A stretch of 64,000 nucleotides of DNA from Nanobdellota archaeon (GCA_024654505.1 JANLHN010000003.1:293037-357036), one strand, 5' to 3'. Shown: positions 8,305 through 17,550, counted from the first letter of the stretch. Translations and numbers: made by a program. Notes: generated by a model not told the origin, from the sequence alone.

Positions 8305-10464
8305 TTAATCTATCTTTTTTCTCCTTAAAAGATTTGCGTTTGTGACAACAGATATACTAGATAGGGCCATTGCAATTTCTGCAAATACTGGATTTAATAC
8401 TCCCCCAACAGCTAAAGGTATCATAACTACATTATAAAAAAATGCCCAGAATAAGTTTTGTTTTATTTTTCCAAATGTTGCCTTAGATAATTTGATTGCT
8501 CTGACAACACCCATTAAATCACCTTTGGTTAATACTATGTCTCCTGCTTCGATTGCGATGTCTGTTCCGGTTCCCATTGCAATTCCCACGTTAGATTGTT
8601 TTAATGCAGGAGCATCGTTTATTCCATCTCCAACAAATGCTACAAATCCTTCTTTTTGTAATTCTTCTACTCTTTTCTGTTTGTCTTCTGGCATTACTTT
8701 AGAGATTACTTCTTTTATCCCAACTTGTTTTGCAATTGCTCTAGCAGTTATATCATTGTCTCCTGTTATCATCACAGTTCTATATCCCCCTTTGTTTAGG
8801 GCATCAATTGCTTTTGGTGAATCTTCTTTTATCGCGTCGGCAACACCAATTATCCCTATAATTTCTTTTCCTTCAGCCACAATCATAACTGTTTGTCCTT
8901 TCTTTTCCTGTTCTATTACTTTTTCTGCAAATTTACCTAATTTGATTTTTTCTTCACTTATTAACTCTGGGTTTCCTATTACAACTTTTTTCTTTCCTAT
9001 TACTCCTTCTATTCCTTTTCCTCGAATAATCTTAAATTTAGTCACTTGGGAATATCTTGTTAGTTTTGCTCTTTTTACTATCGCTTTTGCTAAGGGGTGT
9101 TCACTTAATCTTTCTAGGCTTGCTGCTATTTGCCACATCTTCTTTTCATCTTTCGAGATAAAATCTACAACTTCTGGTTCTCCTTTTGTTATCGTTCCAG
9201 TTTTATCGAATACGATTATTTTCACCTCTTTCATGGTTTGTATTGCTTCTCCCTTCCTAATCAGGATTCCTTTTTTTGCTCCCATGCCAGAGCCAACAGT
9301 TAGGGAAATTGGAACTGCTAATCCAAGAGCACATGGGCATGCTATTACTAACACCGCAATTGCTACTCCTACTGCTCTCCCGATTTCTACTCCTATAATA
9401 AAATACCATGAAACAAAAGTGAGTACGGTTAGAATCAAAATTAATGGAACAAAAATATTAGTTATTTTGTCTGCTAGTTTTTGTATTGGAACTTTTGCAC
9501 CAGATGCTTCTTCAACTAATTTTATTATATTTGAAAGGAATGTATCTTTTCCTATCTTTGTTACTTCTATTTGTAATATTCCGTCTTGGTTTATTGTCGC
9601 TCCTATTACCGTCGAGTTTTTCTTTTTTTCCACAGGTAAACTCTCTCCAGTTACCATAGATTCGTCTACTGCACTTTCCCCATTAACAACTACTCCATCT
9701 GTAGGGATTTTTTCTCCAGGTTTAACAAGAATTATATCTCCAACTTTTACATCATTTATGTCTATTTCTATCTCTTCTTTTCCCCTCAGAACTCTTGCCT
9801 TTTTTGCTCCAAGTTCAAGAAGTTTTCTTATTTCTTCTGTTGCCTTCCCCTTTGCTTTTGCCTCGATGTATTTGCCTGTTATGAATATTGTCATAATCAT
9901 CCCAGAAACTCCAGCGAAACTTGTTATTTCCATAAAGAAACTTAGTATTCCAGTAATATAGGCTACAACAGTTCCTAAGGCAATTAGGGAATCCATTGAA
10001 AAATACCATTTTAAAAATCCTCCAAATCCAGATTTAATAGTTTGGTATCCAAAAATGAAAATAATTGGAAAGCTTAAAATGAGAAGAGTAATGTTCATCC
10101 ATTCCATAGGGAGGAGGTTTATTCCGAAGAATTCCGGGAGATACATAACGAGAATTATCATCCCTGTTAGAATCCAAACTCCCCAAAGTTTTGTTCTCCA
10201 GTGCTCGCTTTCATCTTTTTTGTTTGATAAAGAACTTGTGGTACTTTGACCTTTAAGGTCTGTTCCCACTAATTTAAAACCTGCACCTTCAATGGCTTTT
10301 GCTATCTTTCCTTCAGATATGTCGTCGCTGAAATCTGCTGTTGCCTTTCCAGTGATAGCATTTACACTGATATTCTTTGCTCCAATCTTTTCCAGTTCAC
10401 TGGTGGTTATTTTGGAACAAGAAACGCAGTGCATTCCTTCAATGTTTAATTTTACTTTTTTCAT
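8305..10464 (-). CDS. copA: Copper-transporting P1B-type ATPase
   Basis: HMA GMHCVSC, CPC motif ([12 protein letters not shown]), DKTGTIT; start set at [10 protein letters not shown] rather than the listed 10497. Confidence 0.95.
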   Translation of the reverse strand: MKKVKLNIEGMHCVSCSKITTSELEKIGAKNISVNAITGKATADFSDDISEGKIAKAIEGAGFKLVGTDLKGQSTTSSLSNKKDESEHWRTKLWGVWILTGMIILVMYLPEFFGINLLPMEWMNITLLILSFPIIFIFGYQTIKSGFGGFLKWYFSMDSLIALGTVVAYITGILSFFMEITSFAGVSGMIMTIFITGKYIEAKAKGKATEEIRKLLELGAKKARVLRGKEEIEIDINDVKVGDIILVKPGEKIPTDGVVVNGESAVDESMVTGESLPVEKKKNSTVIGATINQDGILQIEVTKIGKDTFLSNIIKLVEEASGAKVPIQKLADKITNIFVPLILILTVLTFVSWYFIIGVEIGRAVGVAIAVLVIACPCALGLAVPISLTVGSGMGAKKGILIRKGEAIQTMKEVKIIVFDKTGTITKGEPEVVDFISKDEKKMWQIAASLERLSEHPLAKAIVKRAKLTRYSQVTKFKIIRGKGIEGVIGKKKVVIGNPELISEEKIKLGKFAEKVIEQEKKGQTVMIVAEGKEIIGIIGVADAIKEDSPKAIDALNKGGYRTVMITGDNDITARAIAKQVGIKEVISKVMPEDKQKRVEELQKEGFVAFVGDGINDAPALKQSNVGIAMGTGTDIAIEAGDIVLTKGDLMGVVRAIKLSKATFGKIKQNLFWAFFYNVVMIPLAVGGVLNPVFAEIAMALSSISVVTNANLLRRKKID

Positions 10465-10517
10465 TTTGAATTTATGATAAATGGAAACTCGAAACAATTT
10501 ATTGTTACTTTTTTCAT
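10461..10517 (-). CDS. uORF2, 18 aa ([18 protein letters not shown]), stop overlaps copA ATG
   Basis: ATGA overlap with copA start; part of 53-bp tandem repeat. Confidence 0.4.
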   Translation of the reverse strand: MKKVTINCFEFPFIINSK

Positions 10518-10570
10518 TTTGAGTATATGATAAATGGAAACTCGAAACAATTTATTGTTACTTTTTTCAT
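10514..10570 (-). CDS. uORF1, 18 aa ([18 protein letters not shown]), stop overlaps uORF2 ATG
   Basis: ATGA overlap; repeat copy. Confidence 0.4.
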   Translation of the reverse strand: MKKVTINCFEFPFIIYSK

Positions 10571-10583
10571 TTTGAATTGTTTT

Positions 10584-12026
10584 TTATCCTCCGCAGCCAC
10601 AGCCTCCACCCATACCACAGGTGCCTCCTCCTGTGGTTGCACTTGCTGCCTCAGTTAATTGTGATTCTGTAACGGAACCATCTTCCGTAACTACAAACAC
10701 TCCTGGAATCATCCCCATCCAACAACTCCACCGTACTGTTCCGGCTTCTGTAGGCGTAAACTCTACAATATTCATTCCTTTATTTAACTTTATATCAAGA
10801 TTATACTCTCTAACAATAATTTCATTATTACAATTAGTCAATTCCTTCACATCAATCTCCCACCTTACAGGAATTCCTTTTCTTAAGGTAAATATATCGG
10901 GACTCCAACCAGATCTATACACTTCCATTTTGATTACTTGGTAATTTCCCACCATTGTTGCCGCATTAATAGTAGTGTCTTTTTCAACACCTCCAGCGAT
11001 TGTAGAAGTGATTGCATCAAAAGTAAGTGGACTTCCTAGAACTGTTAATCCCCTATTCAACATAATTAATCCAAGTATCAAAACAATTACGGCAGAGATT
11101 TTTAGGAATTTCTTCATGGTCTCCTTACTGATTGCTGTTGCAAATCCTGCGAAACCTAATAAGACGGGGAGGGTTCCCAAACCAAAGGCTGCTAAGGATA
11201 ACGCCCCGGATACTGGGCTGCCGGTCCCTGCTGCGTATAAATACATTGCTTGTAAAGGTCCACATGCAATAAATAATCCTCCAAGTAAACCAGTTATTAG
11301 TGGGGCCTTATAGGGACCTTTTGAGTCCATAGAGGCTTTTGCGGACCAACGAGATAAGAACTTGGGGTTAAATTGAAATTTCCTAAAGAATTTTAGACCC
11401 ATCATGCTTAATGCGTAGGCAACCATAAATAATCCTGCAAAAATAGCAACCCCTGCCCTAAGACCAACACTGAACGAAACAATTCCCCCAATTAATCCAA
11501 ATAATCCTCCGATGATTATATATGAAACTGTTTTTGCTCCGCCATAAACTAAATGTTGGCTAAAATTTACATGTCCATTTTTAGCGTTACGAGTCATATA
11601 AGATATAATAAACCCCCCACACATAGACACACAATGGAATCCAGTTAGGAGTCCAACCAGAAATAATAGTACTAGGCTTGTTTGTTCACCTACACCAGGG
11701 ATTGTTAAGTTGAGGTTAATTATCCATTTATAGAGAAAATAGGCTAAAGCTATAAGAGAAGCAGCCATAACATAATATCCTATTTTGTCTATTGAGTTAA
11801 CTTTTTCTTCCTTAGTCTCTTTATCTCTTCTTACAGAATATCCTTCTTTTTCAATAATTTCTTCTATTTCTTCTTGAGAAATTTTTTCAATGTCATAATC
11901 AACTTCTACTTCCCCTTTTTGATAGCTGGCAGAAACCGAGTTAGTTCTTCCCTTAAGACTCATCTCAATAACTCTTGTACAAGAGTTGCAAGTCATACCA
12001 TCCACGTCTAAGGTTTTTTTTACCAT
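10584..12026 (-). CDS. HMA domain - SafE/DsbD-like membrane domain - cupredoxin-like domain fusion with Cys-rich tail
   Basis: GMTCNSC HMA; GFHCVSMCGG TM region; SCWMGMIPGVFVV cupredoxin-like end; CGMGGGCGCGG tail. Confidence 0.85.
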   Translation of the reverse strand: MVKKTLDVDGMTCNSCTRVIEMSLKGRTNSVSASYQKGEVEVDYDIEKISQEEIEEIIEKEGYSVRRDKETKEEKVNSIDKIGYYVMAASLIALAYFLYKWIINLNLTIPGVGEQTSLVLLFLVGLLTGFHCVSMCGGFIISYMTRNAKNGHVNFSQHLVYGGAKTVSYIIIGGLFGLIGGIVSFSVGLRAGVAIFAGLFMVAYALSMMGLKFFRKFQFNPKFLSRWSAKASMDSKGPYKAPLITGLLGGLFIACGPLQAMYLYAAGTGSPVSGALSLAAFGLGTLPVLLGFAGFATAISKETMKKFLKISAVIVLILGLIMLNRGLTVLGSPLTFDAITSTIAGGVEKDTTINAATMVGNYQVIKMEVYRSGWSPDIFTLRKGIPVRWEIDVKELTNCNNEIIVREYNLDIKLNKGMNIVEFTPTEAGTVRWSCWMGMIPGVFVVTEDGSVTESQLTEAASATTGGGTCGMGGGCGCGG

Positions 12027-12064
12027 AATAATTTTAGAAAAAAGTTGTATTTAACTCCTTGGAT

Positions 12065-12076
12065 GAAACTGGTTTC
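12065..12076. promoter_or_regulatory. Palindromic operator candidate GAAACTGGTTTC upstream of the TATA box of the HMA-SafE gene
   Basis: Perfect 12-bp palindrome; near-identical site and flanks at 16998. Confidence 0.6.
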
Positions 12077-12114
12077 AAATAGAATGTTATATCGTTCCAC
12101 CTTGTTAATTTAAC

Positions 12115-12189
12115 TTATTTATTATTGGCTGCACAACCAGTACAGGTCATTCCAAAGACCCCTATTTTGATTTTTTTGTTGCCTTTCAT
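12115..12189 (-). CDS. 24-aa microprotein carrying an HMA-type GMTCTGCA motif
   Basis: MKGNKKIKIGVFGMTCTGCAANNK, ATG to TAA. Confidence 0.4.
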   Translation of the reverse strand: MKGNKKIKIGVFGMTCTGCAANNK

Positions 12190-12228
12190 TTTTTAGAATA
12201 TTTATACAATAGTTTATTTATCATCTCC

Positions 12229-12636
12229 TTACCTCACAATAAGTTTTCCTCTCATTAATCCATGACCCTCCCCACAGTAAACATTACAAGAAAATGAAAA
12301 TTCTCCTTTCTTTCCTGCTATAAACTCTACAGTTTTTGTTTCTCCAGATCCGGTTTTTAAACTAACTCCAAGTTCGGGAATATTTATCCCATGTGATACA
12401 TCAATACTATTCAGATTAATTATTATCTTATCTCCTTGATTAACCTCAATTGTATCTGGCTCAAATCTCCAACTTCTTGCAGTAATGTTGAACTCTTTTA
12501 CTTGCCCATTAAATTCTTTTATTTCTGAGGCTGTTTTGGAAAAGGTTGTACTATCTTCTTGGTTGGATGATAAAATAAAATATACTCCAATTAAGATTAT
12601 AATCACTATAAAAATTATCCCTGCTCCTTTCCTCAT
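12229..12636 (-). CDS. Stand-alone membrane-anchored CuA/COX2-like cupredoxin
   Basis: DVSHGINIPELG and CNVYCGEGHGLM = CuA ligand set. Confidence 0.9.
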   Translation of the reverse strand: MRKGAGIIFIVIIILIGVYFILSSNQEDSTTFSKTASEIKEFNGQVKEFNITARSWRFEPDTIEVNQGDKIIINLNSIDVSHGINIPELGVSLKTGSGETKTVEFIAGKKGEFSFSCNVYCGEGHGLMRGKLIVR

Positions 12637-13016
12637 ATTTGATCAATAACCCTCTTTAGTTTATCTTCAACTTCTTTTGCAACTTCTTTTAAAGGAGAAT
12701 TATTTACCATATTCATTGCAATGCTTGGTAGAATCGCTGAAATAAATGTTTTTCCTTTATTAGAATAAACAATAACGTTGCAGGGAAGTAGAAGTCCAAT
12801 ATCTTTCTCGGCTTGTAAGGCTTTGTAAGCAAATGGAGGATTACAAGCACCTAAAATAAGGTAATTCTCATAGTCTATATTTAGCTTTTTCTTCAAGGTC
12901 GCTTTGACGTCTATTTCAGTTAATACGCCAAAACCTTCTTTGGTGAGTTCTTTCCTTGTCCGTTCCACAGCTTCTGTAAAACTTATTTCTAGTTCTTTCT
13001 TATATCCATATTCCAT
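12633..13016 (-). CDS. DUF302 family protein
   Basis: LGACNPPFAYKALQAEKDIGLLLPCNVIVY; start set at MEYGYKK. Confidence 0.8.
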   Translation of the reverse strand: MEYGYKKELEISFTEAVERTRKELTKEGFGVLTEIDVKATLKKKLNIDYENYLILGACNPPFAYKALQAEKDIGLLLPCNVIVYSNKGKTFISAILPSIAMNMVNNSPLKEVAKEVEDKLKRVIDQI

Positions 13017-13017
13017 C

Positions 13018-13218
13018 TTAACCACAACAACTCCCACTGCCCGTACCACAACTCTTTTTATTTTTAACTTCGAGTTCATAACTATCGGCGTGACCTTCGC
13101 AACAAAAGGCTCTCTTTTTTGTCCCGGCATATAAAGGGTCTTTCACATCTCTAAATACTTCTTCGCCTTTCTCAACTTTCTCTTTACAATACTCACATTT
13201 CTTTTTAAATATGTTCAT
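13018..13218 (-). CDS. Small Cys-rich TRASH-like metal-binding protein
   Basis: CEYCKEKV...FCCEGHADSY...CGTGSGSCCG. Confidence 0.6.
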   Translation of the reverse strand: MNIFKKKCEYCKEKVEKGEEVFRDVKDPLYAGTKKRAFCCEGHADSYELEVKNKKSCGTGSGSCCG

Positions 13219-13424
13219 TTCTTTTTCTGTATTTGTTTAATTAACCAAGCAATCACTAACACTAAGATTACAATGAATAATATTTGATAAATAAAGAAGA
13301 GTGGGTTGCCCCAGCTACCGGTCCAACCCATCATTGCATGATGGCTATAATCATCATCTCCTACATGTGCTGAAACAAAACTGAATAAACCCACTAGTAG
13401 AACTAAAAAACTAATTTTTTTCAT
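13215..13424 (-). CDS. Small secreted/membrane His-Met protein (SHHAMMGW)
   Basis: Signal peptide, metal-ligand-rich loop, C-terminal TM. Confidence 0.6.
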   Translation of the reverse strand: MKKISFLVLLVGLFSFVSAHVGDDDYSHHAMMGWTGSWGNPLFFIYQILFIVILVLVIAWLIKQIQKKK

Positions 13425-13942
13425 TTTTTTGTACCTCCATTTAATTTTTTTTGACTAATTTTACACGTAATTAAACTTCTAGAAATTAAATAGACAGATA
13501 AGAGTAATATGATTATTGAGAGTATTGTTAGTTCTGCCCCTCTAAAGGGAAGATACATTAAGGCTAATGGCATTCCTATTAATGAAAAGAGGAAAGCTCC
13601 ACAAGTTGGGCAGCCTGCAGCAAAAGCTCCAATAATTATTCCTATTGTTCCTAAGATTCCTGTTTTTGCTACTGACATTGAAAGTTTTATTTTGAAATAA
13701 ACTAATGCAATGTAGATTCCAAATAATAAAGATATTATTGCTAACATAACAAGATTAAAGAATGTATAATTTGTTCCACTCATCATTATAAAAATTTTGA
13801 GACTTTGGTTAGCTACCGTCGCTAATGTGAATCTATAGAGAACTATGAAGATTATTATACTCGTAATTAAAAAAGTTAAAAAATATCTCCGATTAGATAA
13901 CACGTTTCTTATTTGTGAAAATGATTCTTTTATTTTTCCCAT
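13421..13942 (-). CDS. Multi-TM membrane protein with GCPTCG motif
   Basis: Hydrophobicity, operon context. Confidence 0.6.
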   Translation of the reverse strand: MGKIKESFSQIRNVLSNRRYFLTFLITSIIIFIVLYRFTLATVANQSLKIFIMMSGTNYTFFNLVMLAIISLLFGIYIALVYFKIKLSMSVAKTGILGTIGIIIGAFAAGCPTCGAFLFSLIGMPLALMYLPFRGAELTILSIIILLLSVYLISRSLITCKISQKKLNGGTKK

Positions 13943-13950
13943 ATTCTAAT

Positions 13951-14160
13951 TTAAGTTAAGCATTCTTTATACATGCTTGGGTGATGACTCATGTGTTCAT
14001 TCCACTGTTCTAATGTTTGACCTTCTGGAGGATTACATTTATCCACCCCCGTTTTTCCAGAATCTTTTATTACATAGATTATGTTCGGAAAAAAAGTCAT
14101 TAGAATAACTGCTAAGAGTATAATCCCTAAAAGAACATACAAAATGATATTTTTATTCAT
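13951..14160 (-). CDS. Small membrane-anchored protein with Cys/His/Met loop
   Basis: TM then CNPPEGQTLEQWNEHMSHHPSMYKEC. Confidence 0.6.
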   Translation of the reverse strand: MNKNIILYVLLGIILLAVILMTFFPNIIYVIKDSGKTGVDKCNPPEGQTLEQWNEHMSHHPSMYKECLT

Positions 14161-14593
14161 TGTGACAGGAACCTCCTTTCATTTTATTTTTGTGTCTTAC
14201 CATTAGTGTTATTCCAACAACATTAGATAATATTCCGACGACTAGTAACCATGCTTGATATTTAGTAAGAAAAATTGCTATCCCCGAAGCTCCTGCTATT
14301 GGAATCATTTGTAATAAAAAATGACTACAACAAGCAATCATACTTCCTCCAGAAATTGTCCCTGTTCCTGCGACCATCCCATTAAGTTGCGCTGTGTGTT
14401 TAATTGAGACAAAAAGTCCTATTTGAATTCCAAAACCAATAGCAAGGGGGAAAAGAAGATACCATAAACTTCTAAGGTTCATGAATGCAAAGCTAATTCC
14501 TTGGAAAATGCTAACAACTACTAAATAAAATATTAACAGCCCTAATCCGGCCGATATTCCATACAACTCTGAGTTACTTTTTTCTTTTACCAT
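14153..14593 (-). CDS. Membrane protein with MIACCSHF motif, metal-island associated
   Basis: Multi-TM, CC motif, C-terminal Cys/His. Confidence 0.6.
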   Translation of the reverse strand: MVKEKSNSELYGISAGLGLLIFYLVVVSIFQGISFAFMNLRSLWYLLFPLAIGFGIQIGLFVSIKHTAQLNGMVAGTGTISGGSMIACCSHFLLQMIPIAGASGIAIFLTKYQAWLLVVGILSNVVGITLMVRHKNKMKGGSCHNE

Positions 14594-15024
14594 CCCTTAC
14601 AACAAGCTATTAATTTATTTACGAGGGTGTTGAACCCTTCATGTTCTCTAAAAAGATAAATCACAATAAATATCCCCCATAGAACTAAGATGAAAACCAT
14701 GCTTCCAATATCAAATTTTTGTAAAACAAAATAAACTAGGGCTAATAGTGTCAGAATGAAAGGTAATCGAAATATTTTGAGATTATCTGAAGTCTTGGAT
14801 TCTAATAGATAAAATATCCCAGCAATGCTTTGACCAATTAACAAAGCAATTAAAACTTTATCACTAAAATTTCCTAAAAAGTATAAAATTATTAAAAAAA
14901 TCCAAGTTGTACTTACTGATGCACAAATCACGCAAAATTCTCTCTTTTTGAATATACTTTTTATTATCAAAAATATAAAGAAGAGGCCGGTAATTCCTAG
15001 AAGGATTAAAAATAGACTTTCCAT
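14587..15024 (-). CDS. Multi-TM membrane protein with CVICAS motif
   Basis: Hydrophobicity; CxxC. Confidence 0.55.
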   Translation of the reverse strand: MESLFLILLGITGLFFIFLIIKSIFKKREFCVICASVSTTWIFLIILYFLGNFSDKVLIALLIGQSIAGIFYLLESKTSDNLKIFRLPFILTLLALVYFVLQKFDIGSMVFILVLWGIFIVIYLFREHEGFNTLVNKLIACCKGW

Positions 15025-15025
15025 G

Positions 15026-15553
15026 TTAAATAATGAGTTGGATTATAGTTCCTATAATAACTAGTAGAAGAAGAGTCATTATAACTCCCTGGAAAGAAAC
15101 TGTTTTGCCTTTTCTTAGTTTAGTTATTTTTTTACTAAGCGTTGGAGAAACAAAAACCACTAAACCTCCTAGCAAACTTGTAGCAATTGCGTAATTAACT
15201 GCGTATGTTGTGCCATAGTTTCCTATGAAGGAGATGTATAAAGGCCCTATGGTGTTAAATAATGGGAGCAAAGGTAAAACTGTTGTAAGAAAAACTACTA
15301 ATATAATGACTGTTTTTTGAAAAGGAATTATTCTTTTCTTTTTATCTGCCCAACGGGCAAACCACATTCCCATAGACATTGCAAAGGCACCAATAAATAA
15401 TGCAACAACAACTTTGCTTATACCTAGCCATATTGCGGCCCCTGCTGCGGCTCCAGCGCCAATTGTGCAAAGAGGGCAATGTGCTAAAATCCTTGGGAGA
15501 AAAAAGATAGAAACTACTAAAATTAAAGGGAGACTTTTAGATTTCATAATCAT
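15026..15553 (-). CDS. Multi-TM membrane protein with HCPLCTIGAG motif
   Basis: Hydrophobicity; CxxC. Confidence 0.6.
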   Translation of the reverse strand: MIMKSKSLPLILVVSIFFLPRILAHCPLCTIGAGAAAGAAIWLGISKVVVALFIGAFAMSMGMWFARWADKKKRIIPFQKTVIILVVFLTTVLPLLPLFNTIGPLYISFIGNYGTTYAVNYAIATSLLGGLVVFVSPTLSKKITKLRKGKTVSFQGVIMTLLLLVIIGTIIQLII

Positions 15554-16017
15554 ATCCTCATAAACTCTTGCTGGCTTCCATCGTGATTAACAGCATAAAT
15601 AACCCAATCCCCATTCTTTTGGCCTGGCATTCCAGGGGTTCCAGAAGGCATTCCCGGCATGGCGATTCCTGCGATGTCTGGTTTTTCTTCAATCAATTTA
15701 TTTACTGCTTCTAGGGGGATGTGACCTTCAACAAAATAATCTCCGATTATTATAGTATGGCAGGATCTTAAATTACTTGGGATATTATATTTGTCTTTTA
15801 GTTGATCTACTCCACCTGTTATTACTTTTACATCCAAATCTCCAGACATATAAGTAGAGTAGACACCACAGCAACCACAAGTTGGTTCTTTATATAAATT
15901 AACTTCTCCCTTAAAGTTTTCTAGGGCCGGATAACTATTTGCTCCTGAAAACATTAGTATAACTAGGACTATCATAACCCCGATTCCTGCCCATATGTAT
16001 ATTTTTGTCTTTACCAT
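15550..16017 (-). CDS. DUF411 family metal-binding protein, membrane-anchored
   Basis: KEPTCGCCGVYSTYM, GHIPLEAVNKL, AGIAMPGMPSGTPGM. Confidence 0.85.
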   Translation of the reverse strand: MVKTKIYIWAGIGVMIVLVILMFSGANSYPALENFKGEVNLYKEPTCGCCGVYSTYMSGDLDVKVITGGVDQLKDKYNIPSNLRSCHTIIIGDYFVEGHIPLEAVNKLIEEKPDIAGIAMPGMPSGTPGMPGQKNGDWVIYAVNHDGSQQEFMRI

Positions 16018-16107
16018 TTTCTGTTTGATTCAGTAGAATCACCTACTGGGTGTTTGTGGTCTTTCCCACCGTCAATAAATAAAAATAAAAAATAAATTAA
16101 TTTTTAG

Positions 16108-16278
16108 CTAACAGCCTCCGACCATTCCACTGGAACTGCTTGCAGCAGATGTTGCGGCTTTTGCTGCAGATGGTGCTCCAGAACTTAGTGAGCTAAGAGC
16201 TGATGTTTGCCAGATAACTACTATTAATAGTACTATCAGTGCAATCCATATTATTGTCCAAAAAGTTTTTTTATCCAT
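16108..16278 (-). CDS. Small TM protein ending GMVGGC
   Basis: MDKKTFWTIIWIALIVLLIVVIW...SSGMVGGC; start moved from listed 16320. Confidence 0.55.
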   Translation of the reverse strand: MDKKTFWTIIWIALIVLLIVVIWQTSALSSLSSGAPSAAKAATSAASSSSGMVGGC

Positions 16279-16279
16279 T

Positions 16280-16921
16280 TTAACATCCTCCGACCATTCC
16301 TCCACCACCGGCTTGTGCACCTTGCTCTATTCCTCTATATTGATTACTTGCTAAACTAATATAGTTTATTTCAATCCCTTGAGATTTCATTACAGATGCC
16401 TTTGCTTCATGAATATCTGGGAAGAAAAGAACCTTCCATTTCCCTAGTTCTGCTAGAATCTCTTCATCTGTGAATTCATTAGAATGTTCCGTTATTAGAT
16501 ACTTTGCTAGTCCACGCATAGCATAACTATGTGCACATCCACAGGCGGCCTGACCATCTGGGAATATTATAGAGTCTGCTCCACAGCAATATTCACAACT
16601 TATGGCCCCTGTAACCCTAATGTATCTTTCAAGATCTGCCCCCGATAGTTCCATAGTAATATCAAGTTGTTTTAGCTTAGATATAGCTACATCGGCGCCC
16701 CTAGGATTTGAAGGAGATATATCGTCATAACTAACTCCCAATTCACTTCCATAAACTGCTGGCACTCCTTTAGGAATTATTTCGCTTGCCCCTACTAATG
16801 AAACTCCTGTAGAAACTCCCGAAAGTTTAATCCCATTATACAAAACTAAGAGTAATAATATTGCTCCAATAGTTAATGCAACAGTTTCTGCATTCCCAAT
16901 TTTGAATTTGTCTTCTTTCAT
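16280..16921 (-). CDS. Membrane-anchored Cys-rich protein ending GMVGGC
   Basis: CEYCCGADS...ACGCAHSYAMRGLAKYL; C-terminus GGGGMVGGC. Confidence 0.7.
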   Translation of the reverse strand: MKEDKFKIGNAETVALTIGAILLLLVLYNGIKLSGVSTGVSLVGASEIIPKGVPAVYGSELGVSYDDISPSNPRGADVAISKLKQLDITMELSGADLERYIRVTGAISCEYCCGADSIIFPDGQAACGCAHSYAMRGLAKYLITEHSNEFTDEEILAELGKWKVLFFPDIHEAKASVMKSQGIEINYISLASNQYRGIEQGAQAGGGGMVGGC

Positions 16922-16959
16922 TTAGACCCCCTTTCATGTTCTAATGTTTGTTTTACCAT
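16918..16959 (-). CDS. 13-aa uORF MVKQTLEHERGSK, ATGA-coupled to the 16921 gene
   Basis: First codons resemble MVKKTLDV of the 12026 gene; shares promoter block. Confidence 0.4.
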   Translation of the reverse strand: MVKQTLEHERGSK

Positions 16960-16997
16960 AGAAACCTTAGAAAAAAGTTTTATTTAACCGATTCGAT

Positions 16998-17009
16998 GAA
17001 ACTAGTTAC
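16998..17009. promoter_or_regulatory. Operator candidate GAAACTAGTTAC upstream of the 16921 gene
   Basis: Near-palindrome in a block aligned to 12027-12076. Confidence 0.6.
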
Positions 17010-17019
17010 ATAGGGTTTT

Positions 17020-17496
17020 TTACTTCAGAACTATAATGTTATTCATTCCTCTTCGCTTTCTTTCAACTAATTGTTTTGCTTCAAGCTTGTCCATCATTCT
17101 TGTCATTTTTACCTTACCGACGCCAAGCTCTTCCATTAAACTAATTTGGAAAAATGCCCCACCCTCTCTTTGAAGAATTTCTACTACTTTCTTCTCTGTG
17201 GCATCTAGTCCGGAAAGATTGATAGTTTTCTTGGGAATTTTTTGTTTGACTTTTTGAATAATAATCTTTTCCGATTCTTTTGCGAAAATTAGGAAGAGTC
17301 CTATCGCAAAAACTAATCCCGCAATGGCTAAACTTAAATTTGTTTGGACAGTTATTGTATCATACATTTCACAAGTTGGACCGTGTTCACATGTTTGTCC
17401 CACTATGTCTTTTAGGGCAGAATTAAAGATTAAAATTATTACTACCATTAAGACTGCAATTCCAACAATAAGATATCCAACGTTTCTGTTCTTCAT
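17020..17496 (-). CDS. Two-TM membrane-bound winged-helix transcriptional regulator, candidate metal sensor
   Basis: Two TM segments around TCEHGPTCEMYDT, then wHTH (ISLMEELGVGKVKMTRMMDKLEAKQLVERKRRG). Confidence 0.75.
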   Translation of the reverse strand: MKNRNVGYLIVGIAVLMVVIILIFNSALKDIVGQTCEHGPTCEMYDTITVQTNLSLAIAGLVFAIGLFLIFAKESEKIIIQKVKQKIPKKTINLSGLDATEKKVVEILQREGGAFFQISLMEELGVGKVKMTRMMDKLEAKQLVERKRRGMNNIIVLK

Positions 17497-17550
17497 AGTA
17501 TTTGAAAAATTAGACTCTATAAAAAGGTATCTTTAACAGTGTTTACTTAA

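Larger units (their letters stand above)
10454..10577. repeat. 53-bp tandem repeat (2.3 copies) spanning the copA start region
   Basis: Copies at 10454, 10507 and partial at 10560; contains AACAATttATTGTT palindrome. Confidence 0.9.

Noticed and set aside
8492-9961. 489-aa ORF antisense to copA
   Set aside because: Shadow ORF of a strongly supported P-type ATPase; low-complexity hydrophobic translation, no recognisable domain
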